From: Anaerolineae bacterium UTCFX2
GTDB taxonomy: Bacteria > Chloroflexota > Anaerolineae > Anaerolineales > UBA4823
Direction of reading: 5' to 3'
Length of the DNA: 45,477 nucleotides
NCBI GenBank assembly: GCA_002050125.1
Contig: MWTA01000055.1
Coordinates: forward strand, 1-45,477
The position numbers were made by a program, and so were the translations under genes. The notes below the pieces were generated by a model. That model was not told the DNA's origin. It was given only the letters and a program-made list of their open reading frames with translations, and did no database searches. Below are positions 1 to 6,856 of this stretch, piece by piece (the first letter of the stretch is position 1; each line of letters opens with the position of its first letter).

Positions 1-501
1 CCAAACCCTACCGCGACCTTTCCGCCTCTCCCGACTTTCACTTCGGAAGCCAGCCCTGGTCCCACCCTGCCGGCATTGCCGACGATCGGCACCCCTGGCA
101 CCCCCGGCACTCCCAGCAGCGCTGGCAATGACCGCGCCCAATGGGTGTCGCAGACCATCGCCGATGATACGAATTTCATCCCTGGGGAAGTCTTTACCAT
201 GACCTGGCGGGTCAAGAACGTAGGCACTTCCACCTGGACTGCGGCTTACTGGCTCCGGTTTTACAGCGGAGACCCTTTTGGCGCGCCTAAGGAAGCGCAG
301 CTTGGGCAGATCGTTCCCCCTGGCGCAGAGGTCAGCCTCTCTCTTCCGATGAAAGCGCCGGTTCTTCCCGGAGATTACCGCAGCGATTGGGTGCTCTCGA
401 ACGAGACCCGCCGCAATTTCAAAGATGCAATATTCCTCAAAATTCGGGTAGTAAACCCCGTAACGCCTACCCCTAGCCCGACCGCTACCCCGCGGCCGTG
501 A
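1..501 (+). CDS. Exported NBR1-like Ig (four-tryptophan) domain protein, 5' partial
   Basis: The reading frame is open from the first base, so the gene starts upstream of the window. The visible part begins with a Pro/Thr/Ser-rich, low-complexity linker typical of cell-surface stalks. One compact beta-sandwich domain follows, of the NBR1-like 'Ig_NBR1/four-tryptophan' type: conserved Trp at QWVSQT, MTWRVKN, STWTAAYWLRF and DWVLSN, with the usual GxxGxLPxG-like loop replaced by QIVPPGAEVSL. The protein ends in a second TPTPSPTATPRP tail. Such domains are common in exported Chloroflexota proteins, where they are thought to bind protein or carbohydrate partners. An internal TTG at position 76 could act as a start, but the Pro/Thr linker continues upstream in frame, so I regard it as internal. 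The function of the whole protein cannot be told from this fragment. Confidence 0.75.
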   Translation, partial: PNPTATFPPLPTFTSEASPGPTLPALPTIGTPGTPGTPSSAGNDRAQWVSQTIADDTNFIPGEVFTMTWRVKNVGTSTWTAAYWLRFYSGDPFGAPKEAQLGQIVPPGAEVSLSLPMKAPVLPGDYRSDWVLSNETRRNFKDAIFLKIRVVNPVTPTPSPTATPRP

Positions 502-589
502 TCGACTCGCCCGTGGGCGGGCGCATTGGGTTGGGTGATCGTCAGCAGTCAGCCGCTCGCCGCACATTCCACGGCTGCACGAATATGGC

Positions 590-1090
590 TTATGTACGTT
601 TAAGTTTGAAAACGCTTTCGATGAAATCAGCGATGCCGCTGACGTCATTCCAATTGAAGCGCGGCACTGAGACCGCAATTTGGGCATCGCTTGCCACCGC
701 GATCAATTGCGCGGGGTCGGAAATCAGCTCGAGTCCGTTAGCCTGGCGCACCACCTCGATCGCGGGTTTGCCGGCGCGTTTGTAACCCTCCGTAATTAGA
801 ATATCCACGTCGGGGATCGATTCGATAATCTCGTCCAGTTCCAGTTCACGCTCCAGCCGGCGAATTGTGGCGATCTTGTCCGGCGCAGCCAGCACAACCA
901 CGTCGCTCCCTGCCTGGGCATGCCGCCAGGTATCTTTGCCAGGCTGATCGATTTCAAAGCCAGGGTGAAAATGGTGCTTTACCGTTCCCACTCGATAACC
1001 ACGCCGTTTTAACTCTCTGATCAGCTTCTCGATCAGCGTGGTTTTTCCGCTCTTGGACTTTCCGATGATGGATAAAACTGGCGTGGACAT
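590..1090 (-). CDS. mobB: Molybdopterin-guanine dinucleotide biosynthesis adaptor MobB
   Basis: A 166-residue P-loop GTPase-like protein with Walker A GKSKSGKT at residues 10-17, followed by the MobB hallmark TVKHHFHPGFEID and the later motif ILITEGYKRAGKPAIEV. In the family, MobB helps MobA attach GMP to molybdopterin, making the cofactor of DMSO-reductase-type molybdoenzymes, in the cytoplasm. Length fits the family. The ATG lies three bases after AAGGA, a short spacing. MobA and other Moco genes are not in this window, so the gene stands alone. It is preceded by an unusual leader with a small open reading frame and two hairpins (1122-1335). Assignment to MobB is firm; the regulation is inferred. 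Confidence 0.93.
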   Translation of the reverse strand: MSTPVLSIIGKSKSGKTTLIEKLIRELKRRGYRVGTVKHHFHPGFEIDQPGKDTWRHAQAGSDVVVLAAPDKIATIRRLERELELDEIIESIPDVDILITEGYKRAGKPAIEVVRQANGLELISDPAQLIAVASDAQIAVSVPRFNWNDVSGIADFIESVFKLKRT

Positions 1091-1121
1091 ATCCTTTTCC
1101 CCATTTACTCAACCGCGCCAT

Positions 1122-1155
1122 AAAGACAAGAAGCCGCTCTTACAAGCGGCTCCTT
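1122..1155 (-). terminator. Attenuator-like hairpin before mobB
   Basis: On the minus strand, AAGGAGCCGCT and AGCGGCTTCTT pair around a six-base loop (11 pairs including one G.U), followed by a T-rich but imperfect tail, GTCTTT. It lies between the leader open reading frame (stop at 1172) and mobB (start at 1090). It can therefore act as an intrinsic terminator in the leader transcript. Its first bases (AAGG) can instead pair with CCTT upstream in a larger hairpin, which would give alternative folds. Confidence 0.6.
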
Positions 1156-1171
1156 GCAGCGCTGCGGCACC

Positions 1172-1234
1172 CTATTTCACAACAGTGAGGAGGGTTACCG
1201 CAGCGCTTCGTAAGGTACTACTACCATCTAACAT
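1172..1234 (-). CDS. Putative 20-residue leader peptide upstream of mobB
   Basis: ATG at 1234 is preceded by a strong Shine-Dalgarno run (AGGAGAGGAGGTG) ten bases upstream. It encodes MLDGSSTLRSAAVTLLTVVK and a TAG stop. The peptide is rich in Leu, Val, Thr, Ser and Ala, a composition like branched-chain amino-acid leader peptides. Its 3' half lies inside a large hairpin: AGCGCTGCGG (about 1208-1199) pairs with CCGCAGCGCT (about 1167-1158), with an inner ACCCT/AGGGT pairing. An in-frame ATG at 1294 would give 40 residues but has no Shine-Dalgarno. The next gene downstream is mobB, not an ilv or leu gene, so the signal sensed is unknown. Translation is inferred only. Confidence 0.45.
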   Translation of the reverse strand: MLDGSSTLRSAAVTLLTVVK

Positions 1235-1306
1235 CTTGGCAACACCTCCTCTCCTGTAGGATAGCGGAGATTTGACGAGCTTGCGCTCATCCATACTGCT
1301 GAAGAA

Positions 1307-1335
1307 AGTATCACATAGAATGAACTGCTTGTCAA
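1307..1335 (-). promoter_or_regulatory. SigA-type promoter for the mobB leader
   Basis: On the minus strand, a perfect -35 TTGACA (1335-1330) lies 17 bases from the -10 GATACT (1312-1307), which also carries an extended TG. Transcription would start near 1300, only about 60 bases beyond the end of the hydrolase gene upstream. mobB therefore probably has its own leader transcript. Confidence 0.7.
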
Positions 1336-1361
1336 TCCTGACCAGGTTAGTGTATTTAACC

Positions 1362-2414
1362 TTATTCGGGTGCGGGCGCGGGCAGCCATTCCGCGGCTGG
1401 CTGGCTGGACTGCACGATATGCATCCCGGCGTCGGCGAATTTTCGATAAGCCGCATCCGCCGGTTCGGTGAAGTCCACTACGCCTGGTATCACCACCGGT
1501 GATGTGCAGTCTTCTAATAAATAGATTTTGTGCGCCAGCTCTTCGTTGTATTGACGGATATCGCCGAGCAGGTCGTCAATCGTCCATGCCACGCAGTGGC
1601 TTTTCGCCTGCCCGGCAATGATCACCGCGTCAAAGTCTTCCAGCATCTGGATGAATTTCCGGTTCTTCTCGGCAATCCGCTCGCCTTGCGGACCATCAAG
1701 CACCTCCGGACCGATTGCCGAATAATGCTCGGTGAGCGGATTGCCCCCCTTGATCACGAAATCCACCTGGTTCTTGCGCGCAATCGTGTGAAAGAAGATC
1801 GCTTCCTCCACCGCCGGGACCAGCGCGTGCCCGATGCCGCCCAGCATGACATGATAGGGCCAGATCGTCAGGTCGTATTTGTGCCGCGATTTGAGTTCGT
1901 GGGTGTAATGCAGCAGATGCTCCTGACCAAACTCCGGGTCTATTCCCAGGCTCGCGGCGATGAGCGGGTTGAATCTCCAGCGCCCCGCCGCCACGTCGTC
2001 ATAAGAGATCATGGTCATCGGTTGGGGATGCTGACCGTTTTCGTCCACGATGAAAATCTGGTGAAAGATCTGCAGCGCGGTGTGGGTATCCAGCGTGGCG
2101 GCGATGTGGGTGATCCGGTGCAGATTCCGGTAGATGAACGCAGCCAGGCGCCGATTGTCATCCACCGCTCCGGCGCCGGATCTGCCAGCCACGAAAAGCT
2201 CGAAGCCGGGGATGCAGAACGAATTCTGCACATCAATCGCGATCAGCGCAATTCTGGTCTGATCCTCGCTGGCTGGCGGGATATCGTGCTCGGCTGCCCA
2301 TTGGGCGGCTTCGCTGGCTCGCTGCAGGTAGTCCACTCGCCAAATTTCACCCACCTTTTCCGGGTCGAAATGGGTCGGGAGGGGCAGCTCACGCTGCTGG
2401 TGCTCAATAGTCAT
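1362..2414 (-). CDS. Isochorismatase/nicotinamidase-family cysteine hydrolase (long form)
   Basis: A 350-residue cytoplasmic hydrolase of the isochorismatase-like fold. The catalytic triad is visible as D61 (AIDVQNSF), K222 (VIKGGNP) and C274 (AKSHCVAW). Nicotinamidase-like metal ligands are present as D109 and H111 (LDTHT) and H188 (WPYHVM). Family members usually have 180-230 residues; the extra length is an N-terminal extension and an insert between D109 and H188. Nicotinamide deamidation in NAD salvage is the likeliest reaction, but the substrate is not fixed by sequence. The ATG at 2414 is chosen because it follows GGAG at six bases. An earlier in-frame start (2495) would lie inside the promoter at 2467-2495. 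Confidence 0.8.
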   Translation of the reverse strand: MTIEHQQRELPLPTHFDPEKVGEIWRVDYLQRASEAAQWAAEHDIPPASEDQTRIALIAIDVQNSFCIPGFELFVAGRSGAGAVDDNRRLAAFIYRNLHRITHIAATLDTHTALQIFHQIFIVDENGQHPQPMTMISYDDVAAGRWRFNPLIAASLGIDPEFGQEHLLHYTHELKSRHKYDLTIWPYHVMLGGIGHALVPAVEEAIFFHTIARKNQVDFVIKGGNPLTEHYSAIGPEVLDGPQGERIAEKNRKFIQMLEDFDAVIIAGQAKSHCVAWTIDDLLGDIRQYNEELAHKIYLLEDCTSPVVIPGVVDFTEPADAAYRKFADAGMHIVQSSQPAAEWLPAPAPE

Positions 2415-2466
2415 ATCAACTCCAAAATGAAACTCATCAGCTTGATTCTCAAGCCGCCTCAAAGTT

Positions 2467-2495
2467 TTTATAGCCAGCGCACTTTTTATCGTCAA
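2467..2495 (-). promoter_or_regulatory. SigA-type promoter of the hydrolase gene
   Basis: On the minus strand, TTGACG (2495-2490) and TATAAA (2472-2467) are separated by 17 bases, each matching consensus at five of six positions. Transcription would start near 2460, leaving a leader of about 45 bases to the ATG at 2414. This supports the downstream start. Confidence 0.65.
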
Positions 2496-2522
2496 CCAGA
2501 CCGAGGCGCGGTTTTCGAGGGT

Positions 2523-3983
2523 TCAGACCTTCTTGTGCCGGGCGCCGGGTCGGCGTCTTAGCGTTGAATCGCCCGTGTACGAAGGCGCCATCAGGGCATA
2601 GATCTGACACAGCCGCCGATCCAGCATCCGGCTGCGCAGGCGCGCATCCATTTCTTCGAGACTGATCGCCGAGGTGATCACCGTGGGCAGTTCGGCGTTA
2701 TAGCGATAGTTGAACAACTGGTACAGTTTTTCTTTGACCCACGGCGTTTGGGATTGGAGCCCCAGATCATCCAAGATCAGCAGCGGGCAATGGCGGATCT
2801 CCTCGAACCGCCGGTCGAGCGAAATCGTGCTGTTTGGGTTGAAGGTTGCCCGCAGGTGATCAAACAGATCCGAGACGCTCACAAACATCGGCAGCGGCAC
2901 GTTCGTCATCGAGGGGTTGCTGGTCATGGAGACATAATTGCCAATCGCCGCTGCCAGATGGGTCTTGCCAGAACCGTAGCCGCCCAAAAAAACCAGCCAG
3001 CCGTGGGGAGCTTCTGCAAACCGCCGGGCGGCTTCATAGGCTTTTTCCAGGCTGCGCAATTCCTCGGCTCCCAAGTTTTCGTTCTTTCGCAAATCAAAAG
3101 TCTCAAAAGTCTGTTTGGGGAATAAATGTAAGGAGGAAAGCACATGATGACCATAATCGCCCACTGGTCCGCGATAATCGGGCGCCATGATCTTGACCAC
3201 CGTGACCAGGTCAGGATGCTTCAAGCGTGATTCGATGCGATCCTCGATATCTTTTTCGGACAGGTTGGTGGTCACCACCAGAGGCAGCCGGTTGATGTAG
3301 CGATAGTTGATAATCTGGAACAGCTTCTCTTGCGCCCAGGCGGTCGCGTTTTGGGTGCCGAAATCATCCAGGATCAGCAACGGGGCGTTGCGGATGCGAT
3401 CAAAGCGTTCTTCGAATGTGGACTGCGGATCGTTGTAGGCGAAACGCAGGCTGTCGAGCAGGTCCGGCACAGTGATGAACAGGGTGGGCATTCCAATGCT
3501 CACCGCGAAGTTGGCGATTGCCGCGGCGAGATGGGTTTTACCACAGCCGTAACCGCCCTGCAGGATCAGCCAGCCTTCAATGTGGCGGGCATAGTGATTC
3601 GCCTGGTTGAAAGCTAGTTCGAGCGAGTCAGCCTGGCGCGGCAGCGCGCCGACGCGTCCGCGTAACTCGAAATTCTCAAAGGTCAGGTGGCTGAGTTCAT
3701 CGAGCTGGCTCAACTCGAACAAGCGCTGCCGTACCTGTTGGCTCACCTGCGCCTGGCGGCAGGAACAGATCTGAACTTTGCCAAAATCCGGGTGGTCGAG
3801 CGGCAGGTCTTTGCGCAAAAAACCCACCCCGTGACACAGCGGGCAGTTCGGGTCGCCCGCGGCTGGATCGTCTATGTCAGGCGGACCGTCAGCGTTCGAT
3901 GAAGTCTGAGAACTCGCCTTCCACGTATCGCCGGCGATCTGCCTCAGAGTCTGGTCGATCTTCTGTCTTTTCTTTCCGTCCAT
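2523..3983 (-). CDS. Replicative helicase loader with two tandem DnaC-like AAA+ domains
   Basis: A 486-residue protein. A zinc-finger-like element comes first (C47-x2-C50 and C73-x-C75), followed by two full DnaC/DnaI-type ATPase domains. Domain 1 has Walker A GGYGCGKT at 143-150, Walker B LLILDDFG at 202-209, sensor VVTTN near 236 and a basic SRL at 252. Domain 2 has Walker A GGYGSGKT at 334-341, Walker B LLILDDLG at 401-408, VITSA near 435 and SRM near 451. Each copy opens with a matching element (LTFENFELR; QTFETFDLR), showing an internal duplication. Usual loaders have one ATPase domain and 250-310 residues. The gene overlaps the DnaD-like gene by 95 bases in another frame and lies two genes downstream of dnaB. 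Its predicted job is to load DnaB at origins or restart sites. Confidence 0.88.
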   Translation of the reverse strand: MDGKKRQKIDQTLRQIAGDTWKASSQTSSNADGPPDIDDPAAGDPNCPLCHGVGFLRKDLPLDHPDFGKVQICSCRQAQVSQQVRQRLFELSQLDELSHLTFENFELRGRVGALPRQADSLELAFNQANHYARHIEGWLILQGGYGCGKTHLAAAIANFAVSIGMPTLFITVPDLLDSLRFAYNDPQSTFEERFDRIRNAPLLILDDFGTQNATAWAQEKLFQIINYRYINRLPLVVTTNLSEKDIEDRIESRLKHPDLVTVVKIMAPDYRGPVGDYGHHVLSSLHLFPKQTFETFDLRKNENLGAEELRSLEKAYEAARRFAEAPHGWLVFLGGYGSGKTHLAAAIGNYVSMTSNPSMTNVPLPMFVSVSDLFDHLRATFNPNSTISLDRRFEEIRHCPLLILDDLGLQSQTPWVKEKLYQLFNYRYNAELPTVITSAISLEEMDARLRSRMLDRRLCQIYALMAPSYTGDSTLRRRPGARHKKV

Positions 3984-4608
3984 GCTTTCCTTCTCGGCGC
4001 CAGCGTTCTAAAATGGCGACGATGTAACGCCAGTGGCGTTTGTTGTTTTGCACCGCGATGCCGATCGCCTCTTCGATCCAGGCAGGCGGGTAAGTTTCTT
4101 CCGCCTCAGCCAGCGAATCGGCGATCAGCGGGGTGAGCGGACCGATATTTTCTTCGTAAAGTTGGAAGATATTGATCGGCTCTTCAAAATTTGGCGAGCC
4201 TTCTGTGCCACCTTCGAGCGGACGCCAGCGCCCGCTTGCAATCGCGCGTAGCGCCGCACGACCTTTGGGAGAATTGAGAAAGTAAACCTGCTCGGTTTCT
4301 TGCGGGGCGTCGATGTTAGCCTCGAGCAGAATGCCGCGCTCCACGGCTCGGCTGAGCGCCTCTCGCAGTCTGTCCGGCGCGGCGCTGGGGTCGGGGTCCA
4401 ACCAGCTTGTTAGTTCCGGATCTTGCACCAGGTCAGCCCAGCGCACAAAGCGAAACGAGCCTTCGATTTGATCCAGCCGCCAGAAGACGTGCAGTGTCAC
4501 TTTCAACTCGCCCAAGTGATTGATCGCGGGGAGAAGTTCGCGGAAGAAAAGCGCCGGGATCGCCACCTGGCGCTTTCGACCTTCCGGGAAACCTTTGAAT
4601 CCGGGCAT
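3889..4608 (-). CDS. dnaD: DnaD-like primosomal protein
   Basis: A 239-residue protein that starts one base after the dnaB stop codon (TAACATG). The N-terminal half resembles the winged-helix DDBH1 region of DnaD/DnaB-type proteins (FFRELLPAINHLGELKVTLHVFWRL in two segments). The C-terminal half, about residues 135-200, is the DDBH2 domain: INIFQLYEENIGPL, then WIEEAIGIAVQNNKRHW and RYIVAILERW. In Firmicutes, DnaD recruits helicase and loader to origin or restart sites. Finding it between dnaB and the loader supports the same role. The last 95 bases overlap the next gene, so translation is probably coupled. The C-terminal tail (about 205-239) is charged and likely disordered. Confidence 0.85.
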   Translation of the reverse strand: MPGFKGFPEGRKRQVAIPALFFRELLPAINHLGELKVTLHVFWRLDQIEGSFRFVRWADLVQDPELTSWLDPDPSAAPDRLREALSRAVERGILLEANIDAPQETEQVYFLNSPKGRAALRAIASGRWRPLEGGTEGSPNFEEPINIFQLYEENIGPLTPLIADSLAEAEETYPPAWIEEAIGIAVQNNKRHWRYIVAILERWRREGKHGRKEKTEDRPDSEADRRRYVEGEFSDFIER

Positions 4609-4609
4609 G

Positions 4610-5983
4610 TTAGCTCACTCGTGCGAGATCGACCTGGTACGTGGCTGCGTTTTCGAATTTAGCGACCTGGCTCCTGAAGATCAATTCAATCGTGCCGGTG
4701 GGTCCGTTGCGGTGTTTGGCGACTTTGATTTGAGCGACGTTTTGTTTTAGCGTGTCTCTTTCGTATTGTTCGGGGCGGTGGATGAACATGACGATGTCGG
4801 CGTCCTGCTCCAGGCTGCCGCTTTCACGCAGGTCGGAAAGCTGCGGCTCTTTGTCGACGCGCATCTCTATCGCCCGCGAGAGCTGGGCGGCTGCCAGGAC
4901 CGGCACATTCAGTTCGCGTGCCAGCACTTTCATGTTTCTCGAAATGAACGAGACCTCCTGAACGCGGTTTTCGGACCGGCTGCCGCTGCTCATCAATTGC
5001 AGGTAATCCACCAGGATCAGGTCTAACTGAAATTCGAGGTGCAGCCGGCGCGCCTTGGTGCGCAGTTGCAACGGTGTCAGCGCCGGGGTATCATCCAGGA
5101 AAATCACCGTATCGCCCAGGACCTCGATTGCCTGGGTGAAGAGCGGCCATTCGTGCTCTTCGAGTTTTCCGGTCCTCAAACGCTGCGAATCGATGCCAGT
5201 CTCCTGTGCAATCAGGCGTTGAACCAACTGCTCGCTCGACATTTCCAGTGAGAATATCGCCACGTGTTTCTTGAACTTTTGAGCTGCGTTTTTAGCTGCC
5301 GAGAGCATGAATGCGGTTTTGCCAGAGCCTGGACGCCCGGCGATGATCAGCAGATCAGACGGCTGTAACCCGCCCAGCAGGCGATCCAGATCGAGGAAGC
5401 CGGTCGGGACCCCGTAGCTCTCCTCGTCCCGGTTGGCGAGTTGGTCCATCCGGTCGTAGTATTCGCTCAACACCTGCCGGATCGAACGCAGATCGCGCGT
5501 TATACGCCGCTCGCTGACGCCAAAGACCGCCTTTTCCGCCTCGTCCATCACCGTCTCAACGCTCGCTTCTTGCTGGTAAGCCAGCTTGGCGATGTCGTTG
5601 GCGGCTGTTAGCATTTTCCGCCGAATCGAGGTCTCTTCTATAATCCGCCCGTAAGCTTCGGCGTGCAGCGAGGACGGCACATTGTTGGCGATTACCGTCA
5701 GATAAGCTGGACCGCCTACTTCGGCAAGCTGACCGAGCTGATCCAGTTCCTCTGTGACGGTGAGGAAATCGATCTGTCGACGCCGGTCATGCAGGCGGAT
5801 GATGGCTTCCCAGATCCAGCGGTTGCGGTGAATATAGAAATCTTCGGGGCGGAGGAAGGTCGCTACGTCGAAATATGATTCTGGGTTGATCAGCACCGCG
5901 CCGATGACCGCTTCCTCAGCCTCCCGGCTGTGAGGCACGAGTTGGGGACCAGGCGTAGTTTCGAAAGAAGGAGGTGTGTCCAT
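4610..5983 (-). CDS. dnaB: Replicative DNA helicase DnaB
   Basis: 457 residues, the normal length, with no intein. The N-terminal DnaB domain begins at PHSREAEEAVIGAVL (about 17-31) and runs to about 120. A linker leads to the RecA-like motor with Walker A GRPGSGKTA near 217-225, Walker B ILVDYLQLM near 320, and the conserved QLSRA and DLRESGSLEQDAD segments. It unwinds DNA at the replication fork as a hexamer in the cytoplasm. It heads a three-gene run with the DnaD-like protein and the twin-domain loader. No Shine-Dalgarno is visible before the ATG at 5983, and the terminator of the preceding gene ends only about ten bases upstream, so initiation may be weak, leaderless or dependent on read-through. 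Confidence 0.97.
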   Translation of the reverse strand: MDTPPSFETTPGPQLVPHSREAEEAVIGAVLINPESYFDVATFLRPEDFYIHRNRWIWEAIIRLHDRRRQIDFLTVTEELDQLGQLAEVGGPAYLTVIANNVPSSLHAEAYGRIIEETSIRRKMLTAANDIAKLAYQQEASVETVMDEAEKAVFGVSERRITRDLRSIRQVLSEYYDRMDQLANRDEESYGVPTGFLDLDRLLGGLQPSDLLIIAGRPGSGKTAFMLSAAKNAAQKFKKHVAIFSLEMSSEQLVQRLIAQETGIDSQRLRTGKLEEHEWPLFTQAIEVLGDTVIFLDDTPALTPLQLRTKARRLHLEFQLDLILVDYLQLMSSGSRSENRVQEVSFISRNMKVLARELNVPVLAAAQLSRAIEMRVDKEPQLSDLRESGSLEQDADIVMFIHRPEQYERDTLKQNVAQIKVAKHRNGPTGTIELIFRSQVAKFENAATYQVDLARVS

Positions 5984-5992
5984 CGTGTGAGA

Positions 5993-6036
5993 TAAAAAAC
6001 CGGGGGCGACGTATTCTGAAGCTGGTCTTCCCCGGT
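5993..6036 (-). terminator. Intrinsic terminator after the DUF151 gene
   Basis: On the minus strand ACCGGGG (6036-6030) pairs with CCCCGGT (6005-5999), followed by six T residues. It lies between the DUF151 stop and the dnaB start. It should partly separate the two genes, although they share a strand. Confidence 0.65.
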
Positions 6037-6055
6037 CGCTGGCTAAACCGTTCCT

Positions 6056-6622
6056 TTACTTTGCTTTATCGTCGCTTTCGTCGTCTTCGGAAGATTCATC
6101 GATGTCCAACCCCTCCAGAAAGTCCTGGAAGACAGACAGCCGGTCTTCCCCATCTTCCGGTTCGGCTGGCGCCGCTGGGGCGCCCGATTGATCGATTTCT
6201 TCTTGCAGATCCTCTTCAGGGGTGATGCCGGCTGCATCCATCACGCCGCGATCCACCAGGATCGGCACGTGCGCGCGGACGGCGATTGCCAGCGCGTCCG
6301 AGGGGCGCGCATCGATATTCAGCGTCTGACCGTCTCGCTCGGCGACGATGTTGCCGAAAAATGTGTCGTCTCTCAGCGCAATAACTTCGACCCGGAGGAT
6401 GTGCGCATCAAGCTGATTGAAAATTTTATACATTAAGTCGTGCGTCAGCGGGCGGGCGACTTCCACTTCCTGCAGCGCAATTGTGATGGATTCGGCTTCA
6501 TAGATACCAATCCAGATCGGTAAGTAGCGCTCGTCATCTTTTTCGCGCAAGATCACAATGCGTTGTTGGGACATTAAGCTCACCCGAATGCTGTCGATCA
6601 CGACTTCGACCATCTCAGACAT
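6056..6622 (-). CDS. Bifunctional nuclease (BFN/DUF151) family protein
   Basis: 188 residues. The BFN domain covers about 1-140, with the recognisable stretches VILREKDDERYLPIWIG, HDLMYKIFNQL and the most conserved block DARPSDALAIAVRAHVPI. Members act as nucleases in some bacteria and plants; the true cellular role is poorly known. The tail (about 145-188) is highly acidic (EPEDGEDRLS, DIDESSEDDESDDK) and probably disordered. The ATG at 6622 follows GGAGG at five bases. A promoter lies at 6665-6692. It precedes the dnaB operon on the same strand with a terminator between them. Confidence 0.9.
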   Translation of the reverse strand: MSEMVEVVIDSIRVSLMSQQRIVILREKDDERYLPIWIGIYEAESITIALQEVEVARPLTHDLMYKIFNQLDAHILRVEVIALRDDTFFGNIVAERDGQTLNIDARPSDALAIAVRAHVPILVDRGVMDAAGITPEEDLQEEIDQSGAPAAPAEPEDGEDRLSVFQDFLEGLDIDESSEDDESDDKAK

Positions 6623-6664
6623 ACCAGCCTCCGTACGGCGTTTAATCGCTCAGTTAATGGATGT

Positions 6665-6692
6665 ATTCTAACATGGGATAGCAGAGTTGCAA
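6665..6692 (-). promoter_or_regulatory. Promoter of the DUF151 gene
   Basis: On the minus strand TTGCAA (6692-6687) and TAGAAT (6670-6665) are 16 bases apart, with an extended TG before the -10. Transcription would start near 6658, about 35 bases before the ATG. Confidence 0.6.
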
Positions 6693-6704
6693 GCCGAAAT
6701 CGCC

Positions 6705-6740
6705 AGCCCCGAAAATGTTAAAGGATTGGGGCTTTTTTTT
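6705..6740 (+). terminator. Plus-strand intrinsic terminator in a divergent intergenic region
   Basis: AGCCCC (6705-6710) pairs with GGGGCT (6728-6733), followed by eight T residues. The neighbouring genes diverge, so no annotated plus-strand gene ends here. It directly precedes the promoter at 6742-6770. It may end an unrecognised small RNA or an antisense transcript of the DUF151 gene. Confidence 0.7.
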
Positions 6741-6741
6741 A

Positions 6742-6770
6742 TTGCAATTATTTAAGATTGTGGTTATAAT
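6742..6770 (+). promoter_or_regulatory. Promoter of the degenerate-receiver regulator
   Basis: TTGCAA (6742-6747) and a perfect TATAAT (6765-6770) are 17 bases apart. Transcription would start near 6777, about 80 bases before the preferred ATG at 6857. Confidence 0.75.
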
Positions 6771-6856
6771 TTCAACATCAACCTCTGGAGTATGTGGCAA
6801 GGATATCAGGGGTATTTTTAACAGAATGCCAGGGTTGCGCCAGGAAAAAGATCGGA

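Noticed and set aside
76..501. TTG at 76 as the true start of the first protein
   Set aside because: The Pro/Thr-rich linker is open and continuous upstream to base 1, and no Shine-Dalgarno or signal peptide is present at 76.
1122..1335. Molybdenum-cofactor riboswitch before mobB
   Set aside because: The position is suggestive, but I cannot find the conserved Moco-motif core; the small frame and two simple hairpins explain the structure better.
1530..2561. Long plus-strand open frame (343 codons)
   Set aside because: It is a shadow of the nicotinamidase-like gene, whose catalytic residues are all on the minus strand.
6792..6821. Nine-codon upstream frame (MWQGYQGYF) before the degenerate-receiver regulator
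   Set aside because: The Shine-Dalgarno is only one base from its ATG and nothing else supports translation.
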